A stretch of 60,000 nucleotides of DNA from the NCBI RefSeq assembly GCF_964355755.1, contig NC_092671.1:39947304-40007303 (forward strand), written 5' to 3'. The notes beneath the pieces are model-generated. The model did not search any database and had not been told where the DNA came from. It saw only the letters and a program-made list of their open reading frames with translations. The position numbers were made by a program, and so were the translations under genes. Below, in pieces: positions 11,807 through 24,228 of the stretch. Numbering within the stretch: position 1 is the first letter of the stretch; each line of letters starts with the position of its first letter. The stretch comes from Antedon mediterranea. Its lineage: Eukaryota; Echinodermata; Crinoidea; Comatulida; Antedonidae.

Positions 11807-13155
11807 GTGTGGAGGGGTTGTCATGGTCTCATAAGTCGTCTAATTCGACCCAGGTGTGGAGGGGTTGTCATGGTCATAAGTCGTCTAGTTCGACCCGGGT
11901 GTGGAGGGGTTGTCATGGTCATAAGTCGTCTAGTTCGGGTGTGAGGGGTTGTCATGGTCATAAGTCGTCTAGTTCGACCCGGGTGTGGAGGGGTTGTCAT
12001 GGTCATAAGTCGTCTAGTTCGACCCGGGTGTGGAGGGGTTGTCATGGTCATAAGTCGTCTAGTTCGACCCGGGTGTACTGTGGAGGGGTTGTCATGGTCA
12101 TAAGTCGTCTAGTTCAACCCGGGTGTGGAGGGGTTGTCATGGTCATAAGTCGTCTAGTTCGACCCGGGTGTGGAGGGGTTGTCATGGTCGTAAGTCGTCT
12201 AGTTCGACCCGGGTGTGGAGGGGTTGTCATGGTCGTAAGTCGTCTAGTTCGACCCGGGTGTGGAGGGGTTGTCATGGTCATAAGTCGTCTACTTCGACCC
12301 GGGTGTGGAGGGGTTGTCATGGTCGTAAGTCGTCTAGTTCGACCCGGGTGTGGAGGGGTTGTCATGGTCATAAGTCGTCTAGTTCGACCCGGGTGTGGAG
12401 GGGTTGTCATGGTCGTAAGTCGTCTAGTTCGACCCGGGTGTGGAGGGGTTGTCATGGTCATAAGTCGTCTAGTTCGACCCGGGTGTGGAGGGGTTGTCAT
12501 GGTCATAAGTCGTCTAGTTCGACCCGGGTGTGGAGGGGTTGTCATGGTCATAAGTCGTCTAGTTCGACCCGGGTGTGGAGGGGTTGTCATGGTCATAAGT
12601 CGTCTAGTTCGACCCGGGTGTGGAGGGGTTGTCATGGTCATAAGTCGTCTAGTTCGACCCGGGTGTGGAGGGGTTGTCATGGTCATAAGTCGTCTAGTTC
12701 AACCCGGGTGTGGAGGGGTTGTCATGGTCATAAGTCGTCTAGTTCAACCCGGATGTGGAGGGGTTGTCATGGTCATAACTCGTCTAGTTCGACCCGGGTG
12801 TGGAGGGGTTGTCATGGTCATAAGTCGTCTAGTTCAACCCGGGTGTGGAGGAGTTGTCATGGTCATAAGTCGTCTAGTTCGACCCGAGTGTGGAGGGGTT
12901 GTCATGGTCATAAGTCGTCTAGTTCGACCCGGGTGTGGAGGGGTTGTCATGGTCATAAGTCGTCTAGTTCGACCCGGGTGTGGAGGGGTTGTCATGGTCA
13001 TAAGTCGTCTAGTTCAACCCGGGTGTGGAGGGGTTGTCATGGTCATAAGTCGTCTAGTTCGACCCGGGTGTGGAGGGGTTGTCATGGTCATAAGTCGTCT
13101 AGTTCGACCCGGGTGTGGAGGGGTTGTCATGGTCATAAGTCGTCTAGTTCGACCC
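11807..13155. repeat. 45-bp minisatellite, about 30 copies
   Basis: The unit starts GTGTGGAGGGGTTGTCATGG and ends TCTAGTTCGACCCGG. Copies differ by few substitutions (TCGTAAG or TCATAAG; TTCAACCC or TTCGACCC), one 8-bp-shorter copy near 11936 and one 5-bp insertion near 12076. Because 45 is divisible by three, several frames stay open for hundreds of codons (WRGCHGHKSSSSTRV or CGGVVMVISRLVRPG per unit). These are artefacts. Each unit has the palindrome ACCCGGGT and a GTTCGACCC motif resembling a tRNA B box. Confidence 0.97.
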
Positions 13156-13215
13156 ATTTACCATTACATTTGCTGCTATTCTCTAGTTTGAAAGGAATAC
13201 TTCCTTAAAAAATGT

Positions 13216-13373
13216 ATCGCAAAGAGCGTGCGCGACGCATGATGGGAAGTGTTTGGGAGCAAACGTCACGACGTGATTTGTTGTTTGTACGTACGTCGTG
13301 ACGTTTGTTCCAAACCCTTCCCAATATACATTGTGCAATGACGATCCTCGCGAAATCAAGCTATTTTGCGATA
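13216..13373. mobile_element. MITE family C, copy 2
   Basis: Pairs with 365-512. Ends ATCGCAAA and TTTTGCGAT form short terminal inverted repeats. An inner perfect inverted pair (CAAACGTCACGACG and CGTCGTGACGTTTG) flanks TGATTTGTTGTTTGTACGTA. It begins about 60 bp after the 45-bp array. Confidence 0.78.
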
Positions 13374-15370
13374 AACCTTATTCGAAGTTTTAGCCCAATG
13401 GAACAGGATGAGATAAACTCTACCCGATTCAAACAGACACATAGAAAAAAAAACTCATTAGCAACGTTCATAAGTAGATAACAAAGGGTTAAAGATAACA
13501 GCATTTGACAAACAATGATGGGAATGTTCATAGGTAAATATGGCAGATATTGATATAGATGGCACCTGGTCATAGGTTTCCAAATAATGAAATGTGTAGG
13601 GTGGAGCAGACGGGGGTTCACTGGGTCCGTAAAACCCGCAAAATAAAATATGGGCTCAGGATAAGCGGACCACATGAACCATTTCAATGGGACTGATATA
13701 TGAGACTCACGATAATAATTAACATCTTTTCAAATGCAATGTTGTTCACAATTTGTAAAATCGGCCTGACAATTTTTTTTTTTATAAACTTTGCTTTATC
13801 AACTACTCCAAAAAGCCGTCCGCTGTTGGAATCGTCTCCTTTAAATCAAGACCAGTTTTTAAATGTTTTTGTTCTTCTTCTATTTTTTTTTTTATTGTGT
13901 AGGCCTAATACTGTGCTTTTTGTGCACATTTTGGCTCTTTTCATCAGCACACAATCCGAGTGTTAGCTTAAGCTAGAAAAGGATCAACGTAAGTACAACA
14001 AATATTTTACTATATTTATTATTTCCATGATTTTTTATTAAGGGAAGGGTCAGACATTCTTTAAAGTGCATTGTCACTGAAATTACTAGCATTCCATTCA
14101 AGTCTAATCGCAACATAACACGTACCCTCACGTGGGCGAAGGGTCACGTGGGCGAAGGGGTAATCCAACCTGTTTAATAAACAGAACAATAGTCAATAAG
14201 CAGACGTAATATTTAAAAATAATATACTACTGCGGTTACTACGGCTAAGTGCCGGACTATTAGTACTTTAAGTGTCCCCCACGATACATTAGGTAAACAA
14301 CCACACCCACTACCTGTCAATCGTCAGATATGAGCTGCAATCTCTGGTAAATTTATTCGCGCGCGTCTGCTATGGCTCGTGCGTGCAATTCGTAAACGCA
14401 TTTTTTGTGTGTTGTGTTGTACAGTGCAAAAATATGTTTTATTAAGCATGGACCAATTACTTTAAATCTACTGAAATTAACGAGTAAAACGAATTCGCGT
14501 ACTTTTCAATCCGAGATTCACGAGTAGAACGAACAACGTATTTTCAATCCGAGATATATTGACGCGGGGATGGATTCACGAGCCACAACTGAATCACCTG
14601 TTTCGCATGTTCAACATCAGCTGCACGCTCGGACCACACGTTATGGTTAATATCTTTGATAATGTTACGAATTGCTATCGACATGAAAATGCATCCAACC
14701 TAATCATTTGGTCTATATATTTAATTTCAAACATTGTACCGTACAGTTTACGTTATGGTTCGGTTATTAACCATTAAGCACTAACTATCGAACGTTATAA
14801 ACTCATTTCGTCCTCCTAAAGACTTCATGAAGTTCAAGAACAACCAAATACCCAAAACCAAAAGTACTCACATGACACTGCCCTGCTAAACTGACATGAT
14901 CAATACATTGGTATAATTCCGATAGCAAGTTATAAATCGATTGATCTCCTTGTACATGTAGCAGACTGTTTGCGAGTGTTGTAATTCTGGTATGCATACA
15001 ACGCAGTTATTGTTATGCGTATCTATGCACCGTGATAAAACCAGAACAATGTACACACGGCACAGAAATGATATCCATGTTTACAATATTAAATTTAAAT
15101 ATACAAAATATCGATATTTAAGTGTTCCTTAACTACGTTCAAGTGTGTGTAGGTGCTTGTACATTACACATACTCACTGTGACTCAACACTCACACGTAA
15201 TTAAACTTAAAATGAGTCGTAAATCGTTCAATAATGTTTACTTAATCGATATAATATTAGATTTTTTTTATCTAGTCCAGTCCCCTGTACGTTCAACCCG
15301 CTCTATAATGATTTTTCGTAAAGTTAGTATAAGTATGCCTAGGCAAGTATTGGAAAAAAATATGACATGA
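13374..15370. other. Non-coding stretch
   Basis: No exon supported. CACGTGGGCGAAGGGTCACG at 14132-14151 holds two CACGTG E-boxes in a short direct repeat. Reading frames at 13361-13687 and 13700-13966 are low-complexity or hydrophobic by composition. Confidence 0.5.
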
Positions 15371-15508
15371 AACGGTGGATCCAAGTGATTTATGGAGTAA
15401 TGAGTAAAACAAGTTTGAACTTAAGTTATTACTTAAGTAACTTCCACATGGAACGGTGGATCCAAGTGATTTATGCGGTAATGAATGAAACAAGTTTGAA
15501 CTTAAGTC
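15371..15508. repeat. Direct duplication with 81-bp period
   Basis: GGTGGATCCAAGTGATTTAT and ACAAGTTTGAACTTAAGT occur in both copies; only a few substitutions separate them. Confidence 0.9.
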
Positions 15509-15844
15509 ATGGGAGAGTATATAACTAAATTGTTATTAGAGGACATTCCTACAAGTATAAACCTGACTATTCTAACCTATTAACCTATTCTTTTTATGAT
15601 ATTGTACAATAAAATTGTATATTTTCCTGGTATGCTATACCGAGAAACAAGTAAAAACACGTTGTTTAGTAAACCTATCAGATTTTTGCCACGTTTAAGT
15701 ACGACTTTGCAGGGATGGCTATTGAGAAAACTTCCTAATAATTAAAAAGATTATGGCCAATTGAACTAGGCATATAAACCAGTACCATTACAGGGTTGAC
15801 CAACATAGCAAACGAAATACAAGTTAGCCGACAGATTAAACTAA

Positions 15845-16004
15845 AGCTCTGTCAACACTATCAAACTTTATGTGACAAAAAAAACGTGATGTTCCCATAT
15901 ATGGACATGATGATGTCATATCACCATATTTGGGTATATCACTACCAATATTTGGGCATATCACACTATTTTGTCAAACTATTTTGATAGTGTAGACAGA
16001 GCTT
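15845..16004. mobile_element. MITE family A, nearly complete
   Basis: Left end AGCTCTGTCAACACTATCAA and right end TGATAGTGTAGACAGAGCTT; inner CCCATATATGGACATGATGA is intact. About 160 bp. Confidence 0.88.
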
Positions 16005-16248
16005 TTGAAAGAAGTTATTTTTCCCGATTCATATTGCGATTAAGATACTATAGACGTCAACAGGGAGATCATTTGCAAGATGGACAACACGTTGTAATAT
16101 TTTAATTATTGATCTGATGTTGAAATTCACAACAAATCAATCCCAGCAGACATTCCATTGAATGGTCGAAGTCACGTGTGTATAGACATAATTAAAAATT
16201 GATTTAAAATTGTAAACTGTCTTGGATGTAATTGTAACACAATGTTTG

Positions 16249-16388
16249 TTGTCACTAGGACGCGTACGTAACGCAACGGCGTACGCGCAACGCAAGTGAG
16301 ATGACAAGCGACAGTTGGATTATCCATCATGATTGCATAAATTGCGTTACGCTTACGTCCTTGCATTGTGTTCTAGTGGGAACCACAT
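16249..16388. mobile_element. MITE family B
   Basis: TCACTAGGACGCGTACGTAA on the left, TCTAGTGGGAACCACATTTT on the right, and CGCAACGCAAG/TTGCGTTACG inner arms. Confidence 0.78.
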
Positions 16389-19300
16389 TTTATATACACG
16401 ATACGTACGATTTTTTTAGAATGGCATAAACCCTTTTCTGAGAATTAGTCCTTGTTTACTTTATTTCTTGTTGTTTTTTCTCTCTTATTGATACAAATTT
16501 ATGCATTTTGACTAATTTAATTTTTGTGACAGGAGGGGGACAGGAGTCAAACCTCGATTATCGAAAGCTATTTTTGGCTCCTTTTCACATATTGTAGGCC
16601 TACTGTTTATGAGGTGAATACAGTTGTAAAGAAGTAAATGCTTACCTTGTTAGTATTCACAGTGACACTCTAGCCTGTATATCTATCTAATCACAGGTAT
16701 CAGAATATGCATACGGAAATCACATTTGATGCCATTTCAACATTTGTAAATATTCAAAAAAATAAATGTACGAAGGAACTGCGATGCGTGGGTTGTGATA
16801 CGATTGAGAATTCATCTTCAGACGATCAACTTGGCAAACCCATTTGGTGTGGTCAAAAAATGATGGAGCGAGCACGACGGGGGTGTTCAAAATGATTTAG
16901 TTTACCGGCTGCTTGTTGCGGTTACTTCCTCCAAACAGCTGAAAAGTTGATGAAATTCTCGCAGGTAAAAAATGAAAAGTCAACAAACCTCGTGGATATG
17001 TTCAACGTTTGGGGTGCATAAATTCCAAGTTGGTGAATCTATGAGACGGTTTCCCCGTCAACTTAGTAATGAGTACAAGTGCAAAGCATTCGCTAGTTTG
17101 TGTCCAAATCAACTTTGTTAGGTCGACAAACAGCTGAGTTTGCAATAGAAATGTAAAGTATAATCATCCGAGATATATATAGGAGACACAAACAAGTTCC
17201 AAATTGCGGCAAACACACCCAAGTACAGTAGTAATAGGTCAAATGCGTTACAATGAAACAAGTGTCAAGTTTAAACTCAAATCTATGATCTTGGTTCCAG
17301 TTTGAGACTGCGCAGTACCGGTCTGGGGTAATTGGAATTTCCCCTTATTAATTAGTCAACGATGAATTGGTTGGGATCGAGGCAAACTGGTCTAGGCTAA
17401 GGTTAAGGTGAACGCCGCCGGAATTAAAACAATCAAATAACAATAATTAACATTTGGCCTAAATCAAATTATAAAGAAAAAAAAACAATTATAAATAGGG
17501 TTCATTTATTCTTCTATTTCCGAAATTGCGTAGAAAGTTTTGCAATGCAGCGCGCGCGTACGAAAACGGTACGTTTTTTGGTCGTGCGTCTATTTTGTGT
17601 CTTTTCCGGGTATGACCAGAGCGATGAATTATTCACACACTGCCTTAAATTGTGATAACATTATTTTGCGTGATATCACGTATTAAGTATTTCATAAAAC
17701 TGGCCAGACTACTGTACTCATAAACAGGATGCGCACTTATGACTTTATTCAACACTTATTAAAATGAAATGACATTAACATTGTTTTTTCAACATGCAAT
17801 GATGCTTTAAAACATAACGTCGTTTAGCGATACCATGACCACGTAGTTTATATTGATGTATTCCGGCCCAATAGCCTATGTATAATAAATGGCCTAGGCA
17901 ATGCGCCTAGGCAATGCGCCTAGGAAAGAAAGAAAGATAAAGTCGGAAACAAAATAAATGGAACTTAATTTCATATTATTTAAGTCCTTCGTATGAAGAA
18001 TTATCTTAACTAAAGTATATATTTCAATTGAGAATTGGACAATTTGATAAACTGCGCAGACACATTCTGTGTCCTATGCATAGACTCTTCATTTTAAGGT
18101 GGATACTAAAATGTTACTATATAGCTGTAATAACTTATTTCCTCTGAAGAGATAGTAATTTAATCGTTTAAAATTGATATTATCATCACATACTCCGGCA
18201 CAACTCCAACAAACTTTACTGTACTCAATTTACAATTTACAATACTAAATGTATAATACTAAACGATACATTTCTCATATTAATAATAGGTTTTCTAAAA
18301 TTAGGATATTTGACAAGTGACATTTCGTTACATGTATATCAGATTTCAATGATGAGAATCAATTTAGTCTGTAAAATGATTAGCAGCATCATAACAGACT
18401 TTGTAATCCATCATCATCGTCAGCCGAGTGTTGACATTTTAATTGCAGTCATTAATTCGTTCGATAGATATTTGAAAGAAATTAATCCCTTCTTCATCCA
18501 TGCTGGACGTGTACCTAAACTTATCGAATGGAAGAGGAGGTGTAAAATACCTAGTACTAGTAGAGCAATTTTGGGGAGGTTTTTGTCAGCAGCATGGTAG
18601 AGTGCGATAGAGCGGGATCAGGGTTGTCAAAATACTGGTAGAACAATGGGAGGAGGTTGACTGGAGACAGGGTGTCAAAATACGCGTAGAAAAGGGGGAG
18701 GGGTTTACTACTAGAAAGAGGGGTGTCAAAATACGTGGGGATTTGTCCTATTATCCTATTATGTGAAAACGTTGCCTTACAACGCTAAAACCTTTACTAA
18801 CACCACCAAATCTAGTGAAATACGTATGGGCAAGAAGTCTGTAGCATGTCCTCAAAGTGACATTACAGATCCGTAGAGCAGAACAACAGTAAACCGTAAA
18901 GCAATCACCGATAATATTCACAGAACTCGTTTAAAAGTTACAGGTAAACTTGACATCAATAATAAAATCACAGTTGAAGAGGAATTGCAACAGGTAAAAA
19001 TATGAAGATATGAGACCTTTAGGAACGTGTATATGCTGATTTACGCCATCAAGCTAGGAGCTCATAAAAAACACGTCTACTCAGCACGGTGTCTCAATTA
19101 TTGATGGGGTATTTCCCCATGTCCGGATCCTTTATGACGGCATCCCATTATCAATCTAGGTGACCATTCTGTTCTTACGCCACTAGAGTGACCAAGTCGT
19201 AGGTAAAAATTTAAGAAATAAATAAAAGAATACTTTTGCCAATTAGTTTGATGAAAATTACAATGTTGTATGTTGACTTATATCAGTAAACAAGGCCAAT

Positions 19301-19769
19301 GAGACATTATTAACTGCGTTGGGGAAATGACGCTTAGGCGACCTATGTTTCATTAGTCTGAAGAGGGGATAATCAAATTAACTTCTTGGAACACAGGGGG
19401 ACCAGATAGTAATCGTCTGCTGAGAATATAGTTAAACACGAAGCCAACAATATATATATAGTACATATATTAACATTGTTAAATTAATATATATTGTGTA
19501 ATTAATTTTTGAAAAGTTAACAAGCCCACATCAATGTGCCGGTATGCTTAGGATATTACTTAATGAAATGAGGGCATCCTATTCAACTTCATCTTCGTTT
19601 GAAGAAAATAACTTCCAAAACGTATTGAGTAAATGTAAGGTAAAATAAAATATATTATAAGGCTTTCGGTCTGTCCGGGAAATTATTAGGAACCCCCGAA
19701 ACTACTGTAGTCCTTAAAGTTCGGATGATTCATCATCGTGTCGTGATTGGTCAAATTGTCGGTGTTGCT
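16389..19769. other. Non-coding stretch with small degenerate repeats
   Basis: CGCCTAGGCAAT occurs about three times at 17889-17924. At about 18530-18740 four degenerate units share GTCAAAATAC plus GAGGAGG-type purine runs with a period of about 65 bp. No gene recognised; the frame at 18310-18600 crosses these repeats. Confidence 0.55.
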
Positions 19770-19779
19770 TAAAGCTCGG

Positions 19780-19822
19780 TGCACACTGAACGCGAAATTC
19801 GCTGCTTCGCGTTCAGTGTGCA
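19780..19822. repeat. Perfect hairpin, 17-bp arms
   Basis: TGCACACTGAACGCGAA and its exact complement are separated by nine bases. Outside, CGGTG/CACCG almost extends the stem. A degenerate family B stretch (GTGATTGGTCAAATTG) lies just upstream. Probably a short MITE or foldback element. Confidence 0.85.
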
Positions 19823-19834
19823 GCACCGGCCTTA

Positions 19835-21060
19835 ACTCTGGTTTAAATGTTAAATTCACATTTTCATGAGGGGGGCCATTCAATTCTCCCCTGTGCACTA
19901 CACCAAAATGCGCTATACTACACTAATACACTGTGAATAGTGTGTTTATTGCATCGATTTACCACTGATCTATCTATTAAGTCCTAAAGATTAATTGCAT
20001 TCGTACGGTATTTATAGAATGCTTCTATTTTAAACTCTGTAAATCTCGCCTATAGCTCCCGCAATGCAACTGAATAATCCCACTTCATTATACAGCCGTA
20101 AAAACGGGTTAACAGACTAAAAGCGACATGCGTATTAAGAAAACCAGAGGAAAGAAAATGAATGGGGAGAAAGAGTCGCCGGCGGGAGGCAGGGGGAATT
20201 GTACAAATAAAATCATTGCTGATTTGTCACTTTGTATCACCTTATTCGATCATTTTGAATAAATATACAATGTTAGCTACACGGGTTCACGTTTTCTAAG
20301 TCAATATGTGACGTATTTAAGAATCCGAATTAAATTTTCTTGTAAATTTTTATAATAAGTGATATTTGTCAGCAAATGTCCTTAATACCTCATAATTTAC
20401 ATTCTTTATTTTCCTTTTAAATTATATTTATATTTTAAAAGGTTTCTGATTAAAATTGGTTTAAAAAAACTGTAATTGGAACATCAGACCAAGGGATTAA
20501 AATAATGATCACGTCATAAACCTATATATACACTTCATGATATAGGCCTACTGACCGCATTGCTATTTTACAAAAGATCTCTGGCCGCAGGCCGCAACAC
20601 TGCACCCGCTCATTGCCCACCGCCTAAACTTACCACCCGACCGGACCCGCCGCATCCAGGTTTAAGTGAAAACACCACAGCAAGGCCTGGGGGATCACAT
20701 TGTAAATCACCTGTATTATAACAAGTAATATTGTAACAGCCATATCGGATATGAAACTTGTCATATTTGAGTGATAAGATTTAAGTTTCGATTTTATCTT
20801 CCTGCTGCCATGTTTTAGCGGACAAAACTTTCATATTTTCACGATAAATATTGACTAGACAGAATAGCTGCTGCGAGTTATCAGACGACTGTTGTATTGT
20901 TATTTTTGATACACATTCGCCAGAGAGTTACTGTTTAGCATGTTCGATATACACACGGTTAACAAACATGGTTAGCTATAAAAGCGACCACATTAATTGT
21001 ATTTAAATAACATCGGAAATGTTAAAAAGGAAGGTGTTACTGAAACCTGAAACTTACGTT
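19835..21060. other. Non-coding stretch with a GC-rich island
   Basis: At 20577-20660 the sequence turns C-rich (GCCCACCGCCTAAACTTACC), unlike its AT-rich neighbours. One frame is open there (SLAAGRNTAPAHCPPPKLTT) but there is no convincing acceptor. Confidence 0.45.
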
Positions 21061-21067
21061 ATTACAA

Positions 21068-21301
21068 TAATACCGTTTAGCATTGTATTTTGGCGACTCA
21101 GATCTACGGTTATGGAACAATCTTCCAGTGTCAATTCGGTCTGAAACCAACTTTGATAGCTTTAAGCGTAAACTAAATTTCAAGTTTATGGAACATAGTT
21201 TTGATGTACAGCGTTTTGATAATGATTTCATTCTAAGACCACTATATCAAATTTGTAATGTAATTGTATTATTTACAGATATGCCATCGAAGACAAACTG
21301 A
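21068..21301 (+). pseudogene. C-terminal remnant of a non-LTR retrotransposon (LINE) reverse-transcriptase ORF
   Basis: The translation FGDSDLRLWNNLPVSIRSE, then NFDSFKRKLNFKF, matches the ending of many LINE ORF2 proteins (pattern F-x-x-xx-LWNxLPxxIR, about 12 residues, FKxxLKxxL). This family knowledge fits CR1/L2/I-type elements. Nothing upstream continues the frame (TAA a few codons before), so only the end of the element survives, as expected from 5' truncation on insertion. A stop follows at 21299-21301. The element is dead. Confidence 0.8.
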
Positions 21302-22019
21302 TTAAATTATAATATAGAATTGACTGATTTTTCCAATATTATTTTCTAAGCTTCAATAATCTTAAGAGAAGAGGTAATCTAATGATTTGGCTGTCTTGAA
21401 TTATAGCTACGCAAGCACGTACGTTGGCAAATATGTGTGCCGTTGATTTCAATATCCAAATTACTGTGGAAATTGATACTTTATTAGAAAACAAAAGACA
21501 ATCTTTTCACTTGTTGACGCATGCGCAACAACTCCTGAGTTCAATGCCAATCGAATTACGTCTAACTGGCTGAAATGTAATTCTTTTAAAAGCAGATTTG
21601 TGTGTAGATAATTGATTCACTTACGTTAAGTCATCTATTATAGTTTTACGCAAGCAACAGTTTGTTTTGGAAAATCTTTGAATTAAGTTTGAAACACGTG
21701 GTTTTAATTCGGCGACTTCTGAACAAGCGTCAACTTTCAGTTCTTATAATCAATGCCAGTACATGATGCAAGTGTTATTATGGCCGTGTAGTGCACCCAT
21801 TGGTTGTCACTGAACAAAAGACGCGTACGTACGACGGGGCGCACGATCGATCGGGCGCACGACCGGGCATACGGCTGGACATACGACTGGGCGTAAGACG
21901 TGAAATATAATACTGTATAATGAAAGTTATTCTTCCTGAATTGTGAATTTGATTGACCACCGAATGATTATAAAACACTTCTAATGTGCACATTAGGAAG
22001 TTGCAAAACGGAAGGTGTG
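21302..22019. other. Non-coding stretch
   Basis: Possibly LINE 3' UTR at its start. CGATCGATCGGGCGCACGAC near 21846 and the CATACGRCTGGGC-type steps (21869-21895) form a small degenerate repeat. Confidence 0.45.
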
Positions 22020-22161
22020 TGTGCAACGACGTATATGAACAACGCAAGCCAGTTGACCTATCACAAACGACAGTTCGGATGATTCATCGCGTTGTGATTG
22101 GTGGTCAAATTACTTGCGATGCGCTTATGTCCTTGCATTGCGTCCAAGAGGGAATCAAGCT
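22020..22161. mobile_element. MITE family B
   Basis: CAGTTCGGATGATTCATCGC, GTGATTGGTGGTCAAATTAC and CTTGCATTGCGTCC-AAGAGGGAATCAAGCT identify the family; the left end is eroded. Confidence 0.7.
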
Positions 22162-22439
22162 GAACAACTGATGAGAAACGAACCACCGCCGCACAACAAA
22201 CGAAAACACAATATTTGTTTGATTCGGTTTTAACTCCTGTATGAATCTATTACTTGTATGTTGGCTTCCCAACATACAAGTTTTCAATTGGATTTTTGTT
22301 TCCAATTGATAGATACTTTCTTGGGTTTTTTTTTACCTCTTTCATTTTTGATATAACTGAATCATCTTTTTTTCATACATTATGATTTACTGTATTATAT
22401 CTCTAAAAAAAATATTTATATATAAAATATCAGAAATTA

Positions 22440-22510
22440 TAATGTTTTACTCAAATATGAATATGAAAGAAATAAATGATTATTTGATTGATTGATTGAT
22501 TGATTGATGA
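22440..22510 (+). mobile_element. LINE/SINE-like 3' tail with (TTGA)n
   Basis: AATAAATGATTATTTGATTG followed by repeated ATTG units resembles the microsatellite tails of L2/CR1-type retrotransposons. No body recognised directly upstream, so it could also be a plain microsatellite. Confidence 0.5.
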
Positions 22511-23751
22511 TTATTGAAAGCTTAGTTGACTCAACCAATAAACATTGTCGAGCACATAAAGTGCATCGCCTCAATAAAAAATTAAATTAATAATAAACTG
22601 AATACCAGAAAACACTAAGCCTATTTAATTAATGTAAATGTAAAGTTAACGGATCTACGTTGGTTTTTATATATGTATCATTTTACAATAGCAATTTATG
22701 TATAGGCATATTGGCGACAGATTTGATATTCAGATATAATCCGTCACCAAGTATCATTGCATCGTATTATTGTTTCTATTAGATTACGCGTGCGCACAAA
22801 GCGTTTACGAATTGTCAGTGCCTGATTTCGTGCTGTGTATTATTGTAAAGTCAGATGTAATTGGTTGAAAGTTTGATTACGCGCATTCCGTAGTTAACGT
22901 GTTGCCAGGTAACAATACGCGGTACTTGAGAACGCGGTACCACAAGAAAAATAATATTTACCTTTGTTTTAGAGGCTTTTAACGTATGCGGTTTGGTTTG
23001 TACATTCAATACTTTAGCGTTTACTATATTCAAGTGTGACCTGCGCTCGACGTAAACGTAGTTACACTGCGGTAGTGGGAAAACATTGTTTGTCTTCTCC
23101 AGTACTACTTACTATTGTGAGACAGTGTTTAAAAAGCTTTTGACTGACACATATTAAGTATAGTATGGTAGAGTGGTGTTGGAAGAACAGTGTAAATAAA
23201 CAGGCTGTTTGCACAGGCATATTGTGGTAACACACGTAGCCCTCGTGGCGTTTTAATATCTTTAGGTTTGCCACACGTTCTGTGACGGAATAGCGTCTCC
23301 GATGTCACACACGGTTTTCTCAAGTCGTAAAAAAACAAATACCAAATTACAAGCAAATAATTGAAGTGGATGAGTTTTATAATTCTTTGCCTAGAGTATT
23401 GCTACCCACGCGTATGCTAAAAAGCATAACGTTCGAAAAATAACAAAGAATGAAAAATGAATGATGATTGCGGTAAAGAACAGAAAGCGAAAGTTGCCGT
23501 TTTTAGGGCACATACCGTTTCATCTGATCAGTTTTCGTTGTCGATAAAATTGTCACGTTTGAAATCTGCTGATGTCGAAAATATGAGTTGAGATGGATGG
23601 ACGATAATCCCTTTTTAGACCCATTGTTGTTTAGAAAGTCGGTTTGACGGGTGAATATTTGACTCAGAAGGTGCAAAAGGTAAATATAGGTCCGATACTT
23701 GCAATCTTTCCTCAATTCGAGTGGTTGAGTGGTGACGACGTACAGGTAACT
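22511..23751. other. Non-coding stretch
   Basis: No exon, RNA or family repeat seen. Confidence 0.5.
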
Positions 23752-24228
23752 GTAACGGCGGTCATTTGATGGACAAATACCCCAAGTATCTATCGGCGGT
23801 CACTCGATTGACCCAACACCCCAAGTATCTATCGGCGGTTAATCGATTGACCAATACCCCAAGTATGTATCAATGGTCAGTCGATTGACCTATACCCCAA
23901 GTATCTATCGGCGGTCAATCGATTGACCAATACCCCAAGTATGTATCGATGGTCAGTCGATTGACCTATACCCCAAGTATCTATCGATGGTCAGTCGATT
24001 GACCAATACCCCAAGTATCTATCGGCGGTCACTCGATTGACCCAACACCCCAAGTATCTATCGGCGGTTAATCGATTGACCAATACCCCAAGTATGTATC
24101 AATGGTCAGTCGATTGACCTATACTCCAAGTATCTATCGGCGGTCAATCGATTGACCTATACCCAAAGTATGTATCGATGGTCAGTCGATTGACCTATAC
24201 CCCAAGTATCTATCGGCGGTCAATTGAT
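23752..24228. repeat. 38-bp minisatellite, about 12.5 copies, palindromic core
   Basis: The unit includes CCCCAAGTATCTATCGGCGG followed by TCAATCGATTGACC. In the best copies GGTCAATCGATTGACC is a perfect 16-bp palindrome. Two sub-types (CGGCGG and CGATGG/CAATGG with GTATGTAT) alternate. The rare CACTCGATTGACCCAACACC variant recurs at 23801 and 24030, six units apart, which shows higher-order duplication. Confidence 0.95.

Noticed and set aside
11809-13191. Open reading frames of 460, 361 and 190 codons over the 45-bp array
   Set aside because: They are exact translations of a tandem repeat whose unit is divisible by three; several frames and both strands are open and no flanking gene structure exists.
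13361-13966. Hydrophobic reading frames of 88-108 residues
   Set aside because: T-rich composition explains them; no domain, splice or repeat support.
18310-18600. 96-residue plus-strand frame
   Set aside because: Looks slightly protein-like at its end but runs into a degenerate purine-rich tandem repeat and has no known domain.
22440-22510. Joining the (TTGA)n tail to the LINE fragment at 21068 as one element
   Set aside because: They are more than 1.1 kb apart with a MITE between; a direct link cannot be shown.
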